Positions 10,871 to 20,226 of a stretch of DNA of 64,000 bases are shown here, piece after piece. A program made the translations under genes and the position numbers. Position 1 is the stretch's first letter. The number at the start of each line of letters is the position of its first letter. Source of the stretch: Histomonas meleagridis (taxonomy: Eukaryota > Parabasalia > Tritrichomonadida > Dientamoebidae); NCBI GenBank assembly GCA_020186115.1, contig WSYJ01000169.1, forward strand, positions 124,001 through 188,000. The letters are read 5' to 3'. The notes below the pieces were generated by a model, which searched no databases, had not been told where the DNA came from, and worked only from the letters and a program-made list of their open reading frames with translations.

Positions 10871-12469
10871 CTATTTATTTGGTTGATTCTGCTCACGTAT
10901 GAACTCTTGAAGAGACATTACAACAGGTTTTGCCTTTTTGCGCGGTCCATTATGCGACTTAAGTTTTCCATCTGTTGAATTCATTTTCGATTTATTTCCT
11001 TTTGCGCGCTTTTCTTCAGCTGCGAGCATTTGTGAGAACGAAGTATTCTTCTGATTATTGTTCGTAGCTTTGTTAACTTTTGTGCGTTTTTCTTCTGCTT
11101 CGAGCATTTGAGCGAATGAATTTTTATTTGGTTGAGTGTTAACTTTTGTTTCTGTTTGATGATTTTTTGCGCGCTTTTCTTCAGCTTCAAGAATTTGTGC
11201 AAATGAATTTGTTAAGTGTTTACTGCTGTAACTATCAGTTGGCGTTTTGTTAACTTTTGCGCGTTTTTCTTCTTCTTCGAACATTTGTGCAAATGAAGTT
11301 TTTGTTAGTCCATTATTAACATCTTTTTGTTCTTCATTTTCTTCTTCAAGAACTTGTGGAAATAAATCATTATTAACTTTTAGCTTTGAACTTTTATGAT
11401 TTTTCTCTTCAGTAACAATAATTTTGGGAAATGATTTCTTTTTTTGTGAGCTATTCACAAGTGCTCTATACTCACTAATAGATGCAAATCCGTCAGGCGA
11501 AGGAGGCCCTGTTCTATGTGATATATTTTTGCTGTCTGCACTAACAAAATTATGAATTGGTGTCTTTACTATTTGCTTTGGTGTTGGTATTGTTTTATGA
11601 CCGGGTTTAATCTTTTGTGGAACTTCTTCTATTTCTTCCTCTTCTTCATATTCTTCTTCTATTTCTTCTTCTTCTTCAACTTTTTTGGCTGTTTGCTTCG
11701 TTTCTTCTTCATTTAACGGTTCTGGTTTAAACTCAAACTCAAATACTGGCGCTTGTGTTACGGTTTGTAATGGCGCTGTAGCAACTGGAACACCAATGAG
11801 CGGATATTGGAATTGAGGGGCTTCAATTGGCGCTATAACAGTTGGTAAAAAATTGATGACTGGCTCTGGATAAAAACCAGGTGGATATCCCATGATTTGG
11901 ATGCTTTGTGGAATTTCAAATCCTGGTGGATGATGGTCATTGGTAGTTGACGAAGGAAATGAGTTTTTGGGTAACTCTACTGGTTGATAATTATTGTTAA
12001 TTGCTGAAGGAAATGAATTTTCGTGAGTGTCCTGCGATTGATAGTCATCGTTGGTGGTTGAAGAAAATGATTTTTCTTGGGTATTTTGAAAATGATCATT
12101 ATGTAACGTTGAAGGAAAAACATATTCAGGAACTTCTTGAGAGTCGTATTCATCTTGTACAATTTGTGGAAATGATTCTTCTTGAAAATCTTCTTGAGGA
12201 ACAAATTGGGGAATAAAATTTTCGTTTTCAAGATTTTCATTTTGATAATTTTTTGCCCGATTTGGATATCGTGGCCTTTGCTTTATAGGTCTTTGATAAA
12301 ATGTACATATTTTTTGTTTAAAATTTGATAAATCTATTGGTGTTTGCAATTCATCTGAATAAGCAGGACCAAATAGTTTTTTATCTACAAGTGGTTCGCA
12401 AGGTTTAAAAAAACTTTTTATTTCGTCATGTGAAAATTGTACTTTGGCCATTTTGAGAGGATCGGACAT
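10871..12469 (-). CDS. Low-complexity repeat protein with GYF-ligand motifs
   Basis: A 532-residue, mostly disordered protein. The N-terminus is conserved-looking and basic (RPIKQRPRYPNRAK). Residues about 95-170 carry imperfect NSFPS-type repeats. Two PPGF motifs follow (PPGFEIP and YPPGFYPEP), which match the PPG-phi ligand of GYF domains. An acidic EEEEEIEEE block comes next. The C-terminal third has at least four copies of a ~30-residue repeat with the core SFAQMLEAEEKRAK. No catalytic domain is seen. GYF ligands often occur in mRNA-repression or splicing proteins, but that is only a hint. It is divergent from the SPRY gene, with only 66 bp between the two ATGs. Confidence 0.7.
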   Translation of the reverse strand: MSDPLKMAKVQFSHDEIKSFFKPCEPLVDKKLFGPAYSDELQTPIDLSNFKQKICTFYQRPIKQRPRYPNRAKNYQNENLENENFIPQFVPQEDFQEESFPQIVQDEYDSQEVPEYVFPSTLHNDHFQNTQEKSFSSTTNDDYQSQDTHENSFPSAINNNYQPVELPKNSFPSSTTNDHHPPGFEIPQSIQIMGYPPGFYPEPVINFLPTVIAPIEAPQFQYPLIGVPVATAPLQTVTQAPVFEFEFKPEPLNEEETKQTAKKVEEEEEIEEEYEEEEEIEEVPQKIKPGHKTIPTPKQIVKTPIHNFVSADSKNISHRTGPPSPDGFASISEYRALVNSSQKKKSFPKIIVTEEKNHKSSKLKVNNDLFPQVLEEENEEQKDVNNGLTKTSFAQMFEEEEKRAKVNKTPTDSYSSKHLTNSFAQILEAEEKRAKNHQTETKVNTQPNKNSFAQMLEAEEKRTKVNKATNNNQKNTSFSQMLAAEEKRAKGNKSKMNSTDGKLKSHNGPRKKAKPVVMSLQEFIREQNQPNK

Positions 12470-12535
12470 GTTTGCTGAAAATTCTGGGGTTTAAGTTCTC
12501 AAAAATTCAGAGAAAGAACGTTTAGAAAACGAAAA

Positions 12536-13333
12536 ATGGAACAAAGCGACGAACCACCAGAAAAACTTTATATGCAAAATCTACATTTCGAAGATCTAGG
12601 TGTGCATCGTCGCGCGGCTCTTCAATTAATTCCTTATGTTAGTGATCCAGAACTTAATCATCAAATGAAGTTTTCTAAATTAAAATCATCTCGTTCTTTC
12701 CACTTCATATCAAAAGACAAAATAACACTTTCCGGTGGATATAGGATATGTCGTACCACTCGTTTTATTCCTTTTGATGGTAATAATTATTACTTTGAAT
12801 TGACTTTCGAACGTACTAATGATAATAGCCATGTTAGATTTGGAATTTCAACACTTAGTGCCGAAATTGAAAGTTCCGTAGGATATGATGAATATGGCTA
12901 TTGTGTTCGTGATAAAGGAGGTGCATTTCACTGTGGAAAGGAATACCCTTCTCCTCCATTTTCACCTGGAGATGTCATTGGAATTGGTCTATTTCCTGAT
13001 AATGATTCTTTTGCATTCAAATTATTTATTAATGGTGAAGACAAAGGAGTCATCTTTGATTCTATAAATCCAACAGAGTTTTGGTTTCCAACTGTTTCCA
13101 TATATGAAGAGGCTGTTGTAACTGCTGATTTTGTGCGACCATTCCAATATGATCCCGGAGATTCTTGGAAATCTGCAAACGATCTTCCGCGCTATCAGAC
13201 GTCAGACCTGTTCACATCAAGGTACCTCGTAAATGTGATGAAAGGAGAAATACCAGTACCAAAAGAACATGAAAAAGAAATAATGGATGCGATGGACGTG
13301 GCCTTAATTCCAAGCCACATAATGCCAATATAA
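12536..13333 (+). CDS. ASH2-like SPRY-domain protein (COMPASS subunit)
   Basis: A 265-residue protein consisting mainly of one SPRY domain (about residues 45-215). Landmarks of the ASH2L/Bre2 type are present: GYRICRTTR, YYFELTFE, VRFGIST, the GYDEYGY turn, KGGAFHCGK, FSPGDVIGIGL, FINGEDKG and FWFPTVSIY. In other eukaryotes ASH2L/Bre2 binds RbBP5 and DPY30 and stimulates H3K4 methylation by MLL/SET1. The PHD/winged-helix part of animal ASH2L is absent, and the acidic loop inside the SPRY is short. It shares a 66-bp divergent promoter with the repeat protein on the other strand, which contains AACGTT at 12517. Confidence 0.82.
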   Translation: MEQSDEPPEKLYMQNLHFEDLGVHRRAALQLIPYVSDPELNHQMKFSKLKSSRSFHFISKDKITLSGGYRICRTTRFIPFDGNNYYFELTFERTNDNSHVRFGISTLSAEIESSVGYDEYGYCVRDKGGAFHCGKEYPSPPFSPGDVIGIGLFPDNDSFAFKLFINGEDKGVIFDSINPTEFWFPTVSIYEEAVVTADFVRPFQYDPGDSWKSANDLPRYQTSDLFTSRYLVNVMKGEIPVPKEHEKEIMDAMDVALIPSHIMPI

Positions 13334-13846
13334 TTTTTATTTGTTTTCAAATAGAAATAAAAAATATTGTTTTATTATTCGAATACACGAAATGTTTTTG
13401 ATTTATACCATTATAGATTTTTTGAAAAAGAAAATCATTTTTTAAGATACATTTAATTTTCTTGCGCAACACCATGAAATTCACAAAAAAAAAAAAAAAA
13501 AAAAAATAAATTTGTTACATTCTAAAATAGTTTGCCGTTAGGCATTATTTGGATCTAGAAAGTTTATTTTGAAATAATTTTACATTTTACCATATTTATT
13601 TTTAATTTATTTTATCTTATTTGTCTTTGTAATAATTGTTTAATTATGAATAAAATTTTCCAGGTAAATATTCCAAAATTTGCATTTTATTTATGTTTAC
13701 ATAAAGCACCCAAATTTTTGGGATTTACAATTGATTTTGATCGTGTTTATCACTTTTTCCATACCATTTTTTGTGAAACAATGTCACTTTTATTGTCATA
13801 ACCACCGTTATTGCGGTTGTTTTAATTTCGCCCAAATAATTAAAAA
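13334..13846. other. Intergenic gap with (A)22 run and paired Inr-like sites
   Basis: About 510 nt. It contains an uninterrupted A run at 13485-13506. Two Inr-like CACTTTT sites (A at 13752 and 13786) precede the Sec23/24-like gene. Otherwise AT-rich and unremarkable. Confidence 0.5.
13784..13792 (+). promoter_or_regulatory. Inr of Sec23/24-like gene
   Basis: TCACTTTTA matches TCAYTWY, with A+1 at 13786, 61 nt before the ATG. A second CACTTTTT lies 34 nt further upstream. Confidence 0.45.
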
Positions 13847-15607
13847 ATGAGGAGATATTTCCTTCCAGAAAATATAGATAATCAACCACAGCGCCAAGAA
13901 CAAGTTCAAGATATGCCACAACTTCCACCATATTTTTCTATTTCAACCACTTCATTTCCAAGTTCAAAAAATGTAACAAATATACCGATTGGTATATCTA
14001 TATCACCAAACGGTCCTCCTAACATACCCGTTATCGATTATACAAATCGCTACCATGTAAGATGTAATTTTTGCCATGGTTATTTATCTTATCTTTGCAA
14101 AATCCATAATTCCAAAGTTTGGAGGTGTCCTCTTTGTGGCACTGATTCATCACTACCTCATGGTTTTACACCTGATTCACCAGAAATACATTATCCAGTT
14201 TATGATGTTATTCTTCCAAAATATAACAAAACCGAAGCACCATTTAAGAAAATATTCACGATTGCTATTGACACTTCTAATTATGATCATGCAAAAGTTT
14301 TTGTTAATTCACTTAAAAATATAATTCAAAAAATGAGTGATGATACATGTCTATATTTAATTACATATAACCAAAGTATCACATTATATGATCCCTCCAA
14401 GAAACGTAAAATAGTTTTTAGTGAACTCGAAAATTTACCTATTCCACCAATTAACGTTCCTCCGTTAAGGGAAACGCGACCATTTTACAATTCAATTTTT
14501 GAATCATTCACTTCACAACCGCAACCGCCAACATCAAAAGCATCAAAAATTAAATTACTTTTTACATTTGTTAATGAGTTAATTGGCGATAATGGCTGTG
14601 TTCTATGTGCTTTTGTTGATGGTTGTCCCACAGATATACTTCAAAGACAACAACCGACATTTTCATATCCTGATAATGAGGATGAATTTCGTGATTTATG
14701 TTTCAAGTTAAATTTAAACAACATTTCTGTTCATATCTTTACTAATGCTAGTAATGAACGAAATAATGAATCCTCAATCACATCGATCTCATCAGGACTT
14801 ACATCTGGAACATTTCATATTATTGCTAATTTAAATATATTTAATATTGAACTCGAAAATGTTCTTACACAAAAATATTATTGGAAGAGTTGCGGTAAAC
14901 TTAGATGTAGTCATAAAATTGAAGTCACAGAACATTTAGGAAATTGTGTCATCCATAATTCAGGCGCTTCATCATTTGGAGCGTTTCCACAAAACGGCGG
15001 AATCACGTACATATTAAAATTACCGGATAAATCAATTCAAGATCAATATGTATATTTCCAATTTGCGATGTTATATCGGAATGATGAAGGTACTGAACTT
15101 GTACGCATATTTACATATCCTGTCAAAGTTAGTAATGACATTTCAACAAGTAATTCGATATGGACAATTGGCCTAAAGAAAGCTGCAAATATATTATTAA
15201 CTAATGACATCAAAAACTCTAAAAGATATGTCAATAGTTTAATACCAAATTTAACAAACATTAATAACATTCGAATGTTCGGAAACGATATTTCATTCGA
15301 TCAAAAAATATCGGACATAGTGTTCATTAGAGGCGCGCGGCCAATAGACATAATACTGTACATATTCCCGAGAGAAGAAACTTCTGAAATTTGCAAATTC
15401 TGCCAAAATTACGAAGCGGTGTTCATTATAACGGATAACGAAGAAAACGAAAACAAAGTAATCGAATCAATTTACGGAGGAGAAGTAATGGAAAAAGTGC
15501 CGAAACTGCAGAATGAGTACAACGAAAGTTTTCATAAGTTTTACGATGCGGCAAAGTCAATTTCCGGGGTGGGCCTGATTCCTGTTGTATTTGTAAGTAA
15601 CAAATAA
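13847..15607 (+). CDS. Sec23/Sec24-like COPII coat protein
   Basis: A 586-residue protein with a Sec23/Sec24 layout: a proline-rich N-terminus, a four-cysteine zinc finger (CNFC ... CPLCG, about residues 73-97), then a vWA-like trunk domain (KIFTIAIDTS near residue 145; VLCAFVDGCPTD near residue 250). Beta-sandwich and helical regions follow. The order fits ER-to-Golgi COPII coat function. It is shorter than typical Sec23 (about 760 residues) and the C-terminal gelsolin-like part is not obvious. I cannot say confidently whether it is Sec23 or Sec24. Confidence 0.7.
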   Translation: MRRYFLPENIDNQPQRQEQVQDMPQLPPYFSISTTSFPSSKNVTNIPIGISISPNGPPNIPVIDYTNRYHVRCNFCHGYLSYLCKIHNSKVWRCPLCGTDSSLPHGFTPDSPEIHYPVYDVILPKYNKTEAPFKKIFTIAIDTSNYDHAKVFVNSLKNIIQKMSDDTCLYLITYNQSITLYDPSKKRKIVFSELENLPIPPINVPPLRETRPFYNSIFESFTSQPQPPTSKASKIKLLFTFVNELIGDNGCVLCAFVDGCPTDILQRQQPTFSYPDNEDEFRDLCFKLNLNNISVHIFTNASNERNNESSITSISSGLTSGTFHIIANLNIFNIELENVLTQKYYWKSCGKLRCSHKIEVTEHLGNCVIHNSGASSFGAFPQNGGITYILKLPDKSIQDQYVYFQFAMLYRNDEGTELVRIFTYPVKVSNDISTSNSIWTIGLKKAANILLTNDIKNSKRYVNSLIPNLTNINNIRMFGNDISFDQKISDIVFIRGARPIDIILYIFPREETSEICKFCQNYEAVFIITDNEENENKVIESIYGGEVMEKVPKLQNEYNESFHKFYDAAKSISGVGLIPVVFVSNK

Positions 15608-16599
15608 ATGTCATATCTTTGTTTGCGTTTTGTAATGAACGTTAAAGTCATAACAATGTTTTCTGATATTTGGATATACAGTTTGTGCTCTGGTTTGGAA
15701 TTAATTAATTAAATTGATTTCTTTGAAGGAATATAAGATACGAAATATATTTATATGTCATTTAATTTGAGATTTTCATTATTTAGTACACAAATAATAT
15801 GTGTTTTTTATGCTTTCTAAACAAATTGTTGTATATGAGGGAATATGATGAAATTTATACTTTTGTTGTGTTACTCGTTTTATTATTAATTCGTAATGAA
15901 AAATAAATTAGTTGTAATCTTGAAATGAAGAAAAAGAAAATGAAACAATTTCAACATTTTCATCCGAAATTCATATGAATAATATATAATAAAATAAATA
16001 ACTTGCGAGAGATTTTAGAGATGGTAACTTTTTTAAAAAAATTCAATTCTGATAAATAAAAAAGTTCGGTCTAATTTTTTTATTGATTTTATCTAAAAGA
16101 TGATTGTGCTAAGATAAAATGTAAAAAAGAAAAAATATGCTCTTTCATAATTAACATTAATATTCTCAAAAATATCTTCCATGGATTCCATATTTCATGC
16201 TGAAAAATTGAATATGGATACATCTTTTAAGGTATAAATTCGCTTTCTTAACTGATACATATTTTCAAATCAAATATTAAGATATTTTTTAAATCATAGA
16301 TGATAAATCTCTTTGCATTTTAATAATAATTTTTAAGGCTTATTACAAATATTGAATACGGGGAATCGGTTATTCAGAAATATGAAAAATCGTAATTTAG
16401 CATGAAATAATAATAACATCAATAAAAATGAGATATCATTTCATTCAAAAATATTGAGTATATAAAGTAAAACTTAATACAAAGCATAATATTGAGACTA
16501 TAATAAAAACAAAGATGAATTTTTAGAACATTGGCACTTTTGAACAGACGTTAAAATTCTAACGTTTCCAATCTAAGGAATCTAATTGCTTCTACAGCG
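15608..16599. other. Long AT-rich intergenic region
   Basis: About 990 nt without a supported gene on either strand. Strongly AT-rich with many short A/T runs. Only the distal end (the Inr at 16534) is clearly regulatory. Confidence 0.5.
16534..16542 (+). promoter_or_regulatory. Inr of inositol 5-phosphatase gene
   Basis: GCACTTTTG with A+1 at 16536, giving a leader of about 64 nt. AACGTT at 16561 lies within the predicted leader. Confidence 0.45.
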
Positions 16600-18528
16600 A
16601 TGCTCCAAGCAGTTCAAGCAACAAAAGTATGGTTTAAAGCAGATGCTACTCTTGCGCATGACGATAAGCCTGTTTGTCTTAGTGTACATCTACTAAATTG
16701 TTCCATTGCTTCTTCATTTTTATACATTGAAGACTCATCCAATTCTTTTTGTTTCATACCAATTACATCTGAACTTATTCCTTCATTTTCATATGTCAAC
16801 AAAACATTTACACTTCAATTTGCACGCTATGGAAACATCACATTAACATTCAAATTCCGCAAGCTAGTAGATGTTGAACAAATGGTATCACATTTTGGCA
16901 AAACCTCACTTCTTATGAACACAACAGATGATCAATTTGTTTCTGAAAATCTTTCATATCTACGAAAGTTACGCGGATCCTCAGAAATTCCCAATCCACC
17001 CAATGCCGAACCACTTGGCGATAGTACAGCATATAGTCCTATCCCATTTAGTTCGTCATGTCGTGACATCTGGGAGAAGCGGGTCATTTCGCAAAACACT
17101 CAATTTTACATCGATGAAGTTCCCCTTACATTCAATTTTCTGACGTGGAACGTTGCAAGTAACGAAGCCAACGATAGTGTTTTAGATGATCTGACCAAAG
17201 TATTTCATTCGCCCACTTTGCCATCCGATGTTGTCATTATTGCGTTAGAAGAAATCGACATGTCATTTAAGTCTGTTGTCACAGGAAATAGTGATAACAC
17301 TGAGTTATGGACTAAATATATCTTAAAAGCGCAACATATTGCAAGTAATGATTCATATGAAGTTGTAGCACATGATTCTATGGGTGGCGTTTATTGTTGC
17401 GCATTAGTGCGTAAAGGATTAAATCCTCCAGTTAAAGAATCATCGATACAAACCAAAAAACTTGGCGCGAATGGAATGTTAGCCAACAAAGCTGCAGTCT
17501 TTTTCCGCATGAACATTGGCGAGATGTCATTAGTTGCAATTTGTTGTCATTTAGCACCACATGATCAAAATTGGGAACAACGTAACACTCAATGGCATGA
17601 AATTGTTTCATATGAAACTAATTCCGATTACATCATATTCATGGGCGATTTAAATTATCGAATTTCCATGACGTATGAAGAAGTCATTGATAAGATCAAT
17701 AGTAAAAGTTTAAGTGATTTATATGAGAAAGATCAATTACATATCACTCAACAAAACGACAAAATCATTAATGCATTTAAAGAGCCGAAAATATTATTTA
17801 ATCCAACATTTAAATATGACTTAAATAGTAATATCTATGATACATCACCAAAACATCGTGTTCCATCTTGGACTGATCGAATATTAATACGTACGTCACC
17901 GAAACGTATTAAAATCGGATTAGAAGATAAGTTAATCTTTGAAACAGATGCTGCGCATCATTTCATGAATGAAACGAAACTTTTCATTACTGATAATTAT
18001 GCGCCAATGTCATTTAATGATAAAAATAATTATCCGAGTGAACCGCATTGTATCTTTTATCGAAGTTTGAAATCAACATTTAGTGATCATAGACCTGTTC
18101 AAGCATGTTATAAGTTTACAATCCCTGTCATTAACGACGAAAGGAAAAAAGAACTTTCGAATATCATCGAAGAGAAATTTGATGAAATGCGTTTGTTAAA
18201 TGTGCCAATATTTGAATTAGATAAATATTCTATTGATAGTTCTGATAAAGTACAACAAGAAATTGTAATAAAGAATAAATCTTTGGTGTGGGTCAAATGG
18301 AAAATTAGAAAAGATACAATACCAAAGGATTTGTATATTACACCTATAGAAGGGTTGTTGAAAGTGAACGAAACAGATAAAATTAAAATAAGATTCGATA
18401 AGCCTTTGAAGGAAGTCAAAAGATTGGTGATAAAGGCACAAAGAGGAAAAACATTGTCAGTGCAATTGTTGCCTGAAAGATGGATAGATGTGGAACAGGA
18501 AAAGTTGAAGAGCCCATTCACAAAATAA
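16600..18528 (+). CDS. Inositol polyphosphate 5-phosphatase (OCRL/INPP5B-like)
   Basis: A 642-residue enzyme predicted to remove the 5-phosphate from PI(4,5)P2 or related inositides. The catalytic domain spans about residues 177-510. It contains FLTWNVAS, ALEEIDM, KLGANGMLANK, CHLAPHDQNWEQRN, the hallmark GDLNYRI (residue ~349), VPSWTDRIL (~422) and SDHRPV (~494). An N-terminal ~170 residues could be a PH-like module. The last ~100 residues resemble the ASH beta-sandwich of OCRL (IKNKSLVWVKWKI). No RhoGAP domain follows, unlike animal OCRL. A membrane-traffic role is inferred from the family. Confidence 0.9.
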   Translation: MLQAVQATKVWFKADATLAHDDKPVCLSVHLLNCSIASSFLYIEDSSNSFCFIPITSELIPSFSYVNKTFTLQFARYGNITLTFKFRKLVDVEQMVSHFGKTSLLMNTTDDQFVSENLSYLRKLRGSSEIPNPPNAEPLGDSTAYSPIPFSSSCRDIWEKRVISQNTQFYIDEVPLTFNFLTWNVASNEANDSVLDDLTKVFHSPTLPSDVVIIALEEIDMSFKSVVTGNSDNTELWTKYILKAQHIASNDSYEVVAHDSMGGVYCCALVRKGLNPPVKESSIQTKKLGANGMLANKAAVFFRMNIGEMSLVAICCHLAPHDQNWEQRNTQWHEIVSYETNSDYIIFMGDLNYRISMTYEEVIDKINSKSLSDLYEKDQLHITQQNDKIINAFKEPKILFNPTFKYDLNSNIYDTSPKHRVPSWTDRILIRTSPKRIKIGLEDKLIFETDAAHHFMNETKLFITDNYAPMSFNDKNNYPSEPHCIFYRSLKSTFSDHRPVQACYKFTIPVINDERKKELSNIIEEKFDEMRLLNVPIFELDKYSIDSSDKVQQEIVIKNKSLVWVKWKIRKDTIPKDLYITPIEGLLKVNETDKIKIRFDKPLKEVKRLVIKAQRGKTLSVQLLPERWIDVEQEKLKSPFTK

Positions 18529-18759
18529 TTGTTTTGTAAATTGTTTTGAATAAATTGAAATCGTTGGTATATTTGTAAAATGAGAACTTTTCGTTTCATT
18601 AAAATTTTGAAATATGTGAAAAAACAAAAATAACAAGCAAAGAATAGGAAACGTATGAACATTAGATGTGGAATATTTTGAAGAAGATACTCTTAAAAAT
18701 CGATAAAATGACTTTTTGCATGCTTTACATATTTGTATCGATTCGTTTATTTATTCAAA

Positions 18760-20226
18760 ATGAACAACAAAAGAGAAAGAGGTGAAACAAATCAATCTCA
18801 AAATGAATGGGAATCATTTGTAATGCTCAAAAATACAATCTTTGGTTTGAATACAGAGAATTTTATTCAATCATCGAATTTTATAATCAGCAAATTTTGT
18901 AAAGAGTATTCAATATCTTATAATATAAGTATAAGCCGAATGATATATAATTCCCTTTTGATCAAAAGTAACAATTTCGATATATATTTGAGATTATTAC
19001 AAGAAATTGAAAAATTTGAAGAAAATAATAAAATCACTTCAAAAATAATAGACTCATTTTCTCAATTTCTTCTTAGAATAAATACACAAGAATCATTTTA
19101 CTTTCTTAATTACATGATTAATTATAATTTACTTGAAGCAAAAGTCATTCAAAATAAATGCGAATTTCCATTTTTCGCTCACATTAATCAAGATAAATTT
19201 GATAAATATAAATATTCATTTGATCAAGAAAATATTGCTTGTGAAGAACTTTCGAAGAATGATTTTGCACTTCATAAGAAATATATTAAAGAGGGACATA
19301 ATCCAAAAGAAATTGCTAAAATAATTCGAAATGACGAAATTGAAAAACTTCAAGAAATATCATCACAAAATAATTTTAATTTTAATCAAACAATTCCAAA
19401 ATCAATTTATGAAAGATGTTCATTTATTAACAATTGGAATGTTACATTAATTGATTATGCAGCATTTTTTTCTTCAGTTAAATGTTTTAAATATTTACTT
19501 ATGAATGGTGCAAAAACAAATAACACAGGTAAATATGCAGTTGCAGGTGGAAACATTGAAATTGTTCATTTGTGTGAACAAAATCATTCATCAGTTGAAG
19601 ATGCATATGAAACAGCAATTAAGTTTCATCGAAATGATATCTTTAAATATATTTATGAAAACAAACTCGAAAAATTTAAAAAATTAGAAGAATTAGGAGT
19701 AATATGTGTTTCATATTTTAATTATGAAATTTTTACATATCTAGAAAATGAAGGAATGAAAATTAATGTAAATATCATTAATGAAGCAGCAAAAATCGGA
19801 AATATTTTTCTTGTAAAATATTTCCTTAAAAATAATCAACTTCCAGAAAATATTTTAGTTTTTGCTTCATCTTCAGGAAATATTGAACTTGTTACATACA
19901 TTCTAAATCAAAAAGGATTTTATATTAATGCTAAAAATATTTTTTTTGTTTTATTTAATATTTATTTTAATGATTTGATATTTCAAAATAATATTTGGAA
20001 ATTATTTAGATTATTTTATACAGCACTTATAATTGCATCTGCTCGAGGTCATATAGAAATCGTTAAATTACTTCTTAAACAAGAGGGAATTGATATTAAT
20101 GCTAAAAATATTTCAATGTTATATTCAAAATTTATTTTTATATTATTATATTTCAAAATAATTTTTGGAAATAATTTAAATTATTTCAATCAGCACTTAT
20201 TTGGGCATCTCAAAAAGGTTACATAG
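18760..20226 (+). CDS. DUF3447-type ankyrin protein heading a cassette array
   Basis: A 488-residue protein from the ATG at 18760 (MNNKRERGE; an upstream TTG is unlikely to be the start). The N-terminal ~150 residues are helical. The central part (LHKKYIKEGHNPKEIAKIIR ... YAAFFSSVKCFKYLLMNGA) is the DUF3447 signature common in trichomonads. Degenerate ankyrin repeats follow. At the end the frame reads through one AT-rich spacer of 78 nt, takes in one perfect ankyrin module at 20020, then leaves the ankyrin frame in the next spacer and stops at 20226. The true C-terminus is therefore uncertain (see the array entry). A paralogue lies at 47323 with many identical stretches, for example NDEIEKLQEISSQNNF. 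Confidence 0.75.
   Translation: MNNKRERGETNQSQNEWESFVMLKNTIFGLNTENFIQSSNFIISKFCKEYSISYNISISRMIYNSLLIKSNNFDIYLRLLQEIEKFEENNKITSKIIDSFSQFLLRINTQESFYFLNYMINYNLLEAKVIQNKCEFPFFAHINQDKFDKYKYSFDQENIACEELSKNDFALHKKYIKEGHNPKEIAKIIRNDEIEKLQEISSQNNFNFNQTIPKSIYERCSFINNWNVTLIDYAAFFSSVKCFKYLLMNGAKTNNTGKYAVAGGNIEIVHLCEQNHSSVEDAYETAIKFHRNDIFKYIYENKLEKFKKLEELGVICVSYFNYEIFTYLENEGMKINVNIINEAAKIGNIFLVKYFLKNNQLPENILVFASSSGNIELVTYILNQKGFYINAKNIFFVLFNIYFNDLIFQNNIWKLFRLFYTALIIASARGHIEIVKLLLKQEGIDINAKNISMLYSKFIFILLYFKIIFGNNLNYFNQHLFGHLKKVT

Noticed and set aside
13485-13506. (A)22 run as the poly(A) tail of a retroposed sequence
   Set aside because: No target-site duplication or retroposed gene is visible upstream; it is best read as a homopolymer.
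18108-18662. 184-codon antisense frame over the end of the 5-phosphatase
   Set aside because: Shadow of a conserved coding region; hydrophobic composition comes from reversed Lys/Glu-rich codons.
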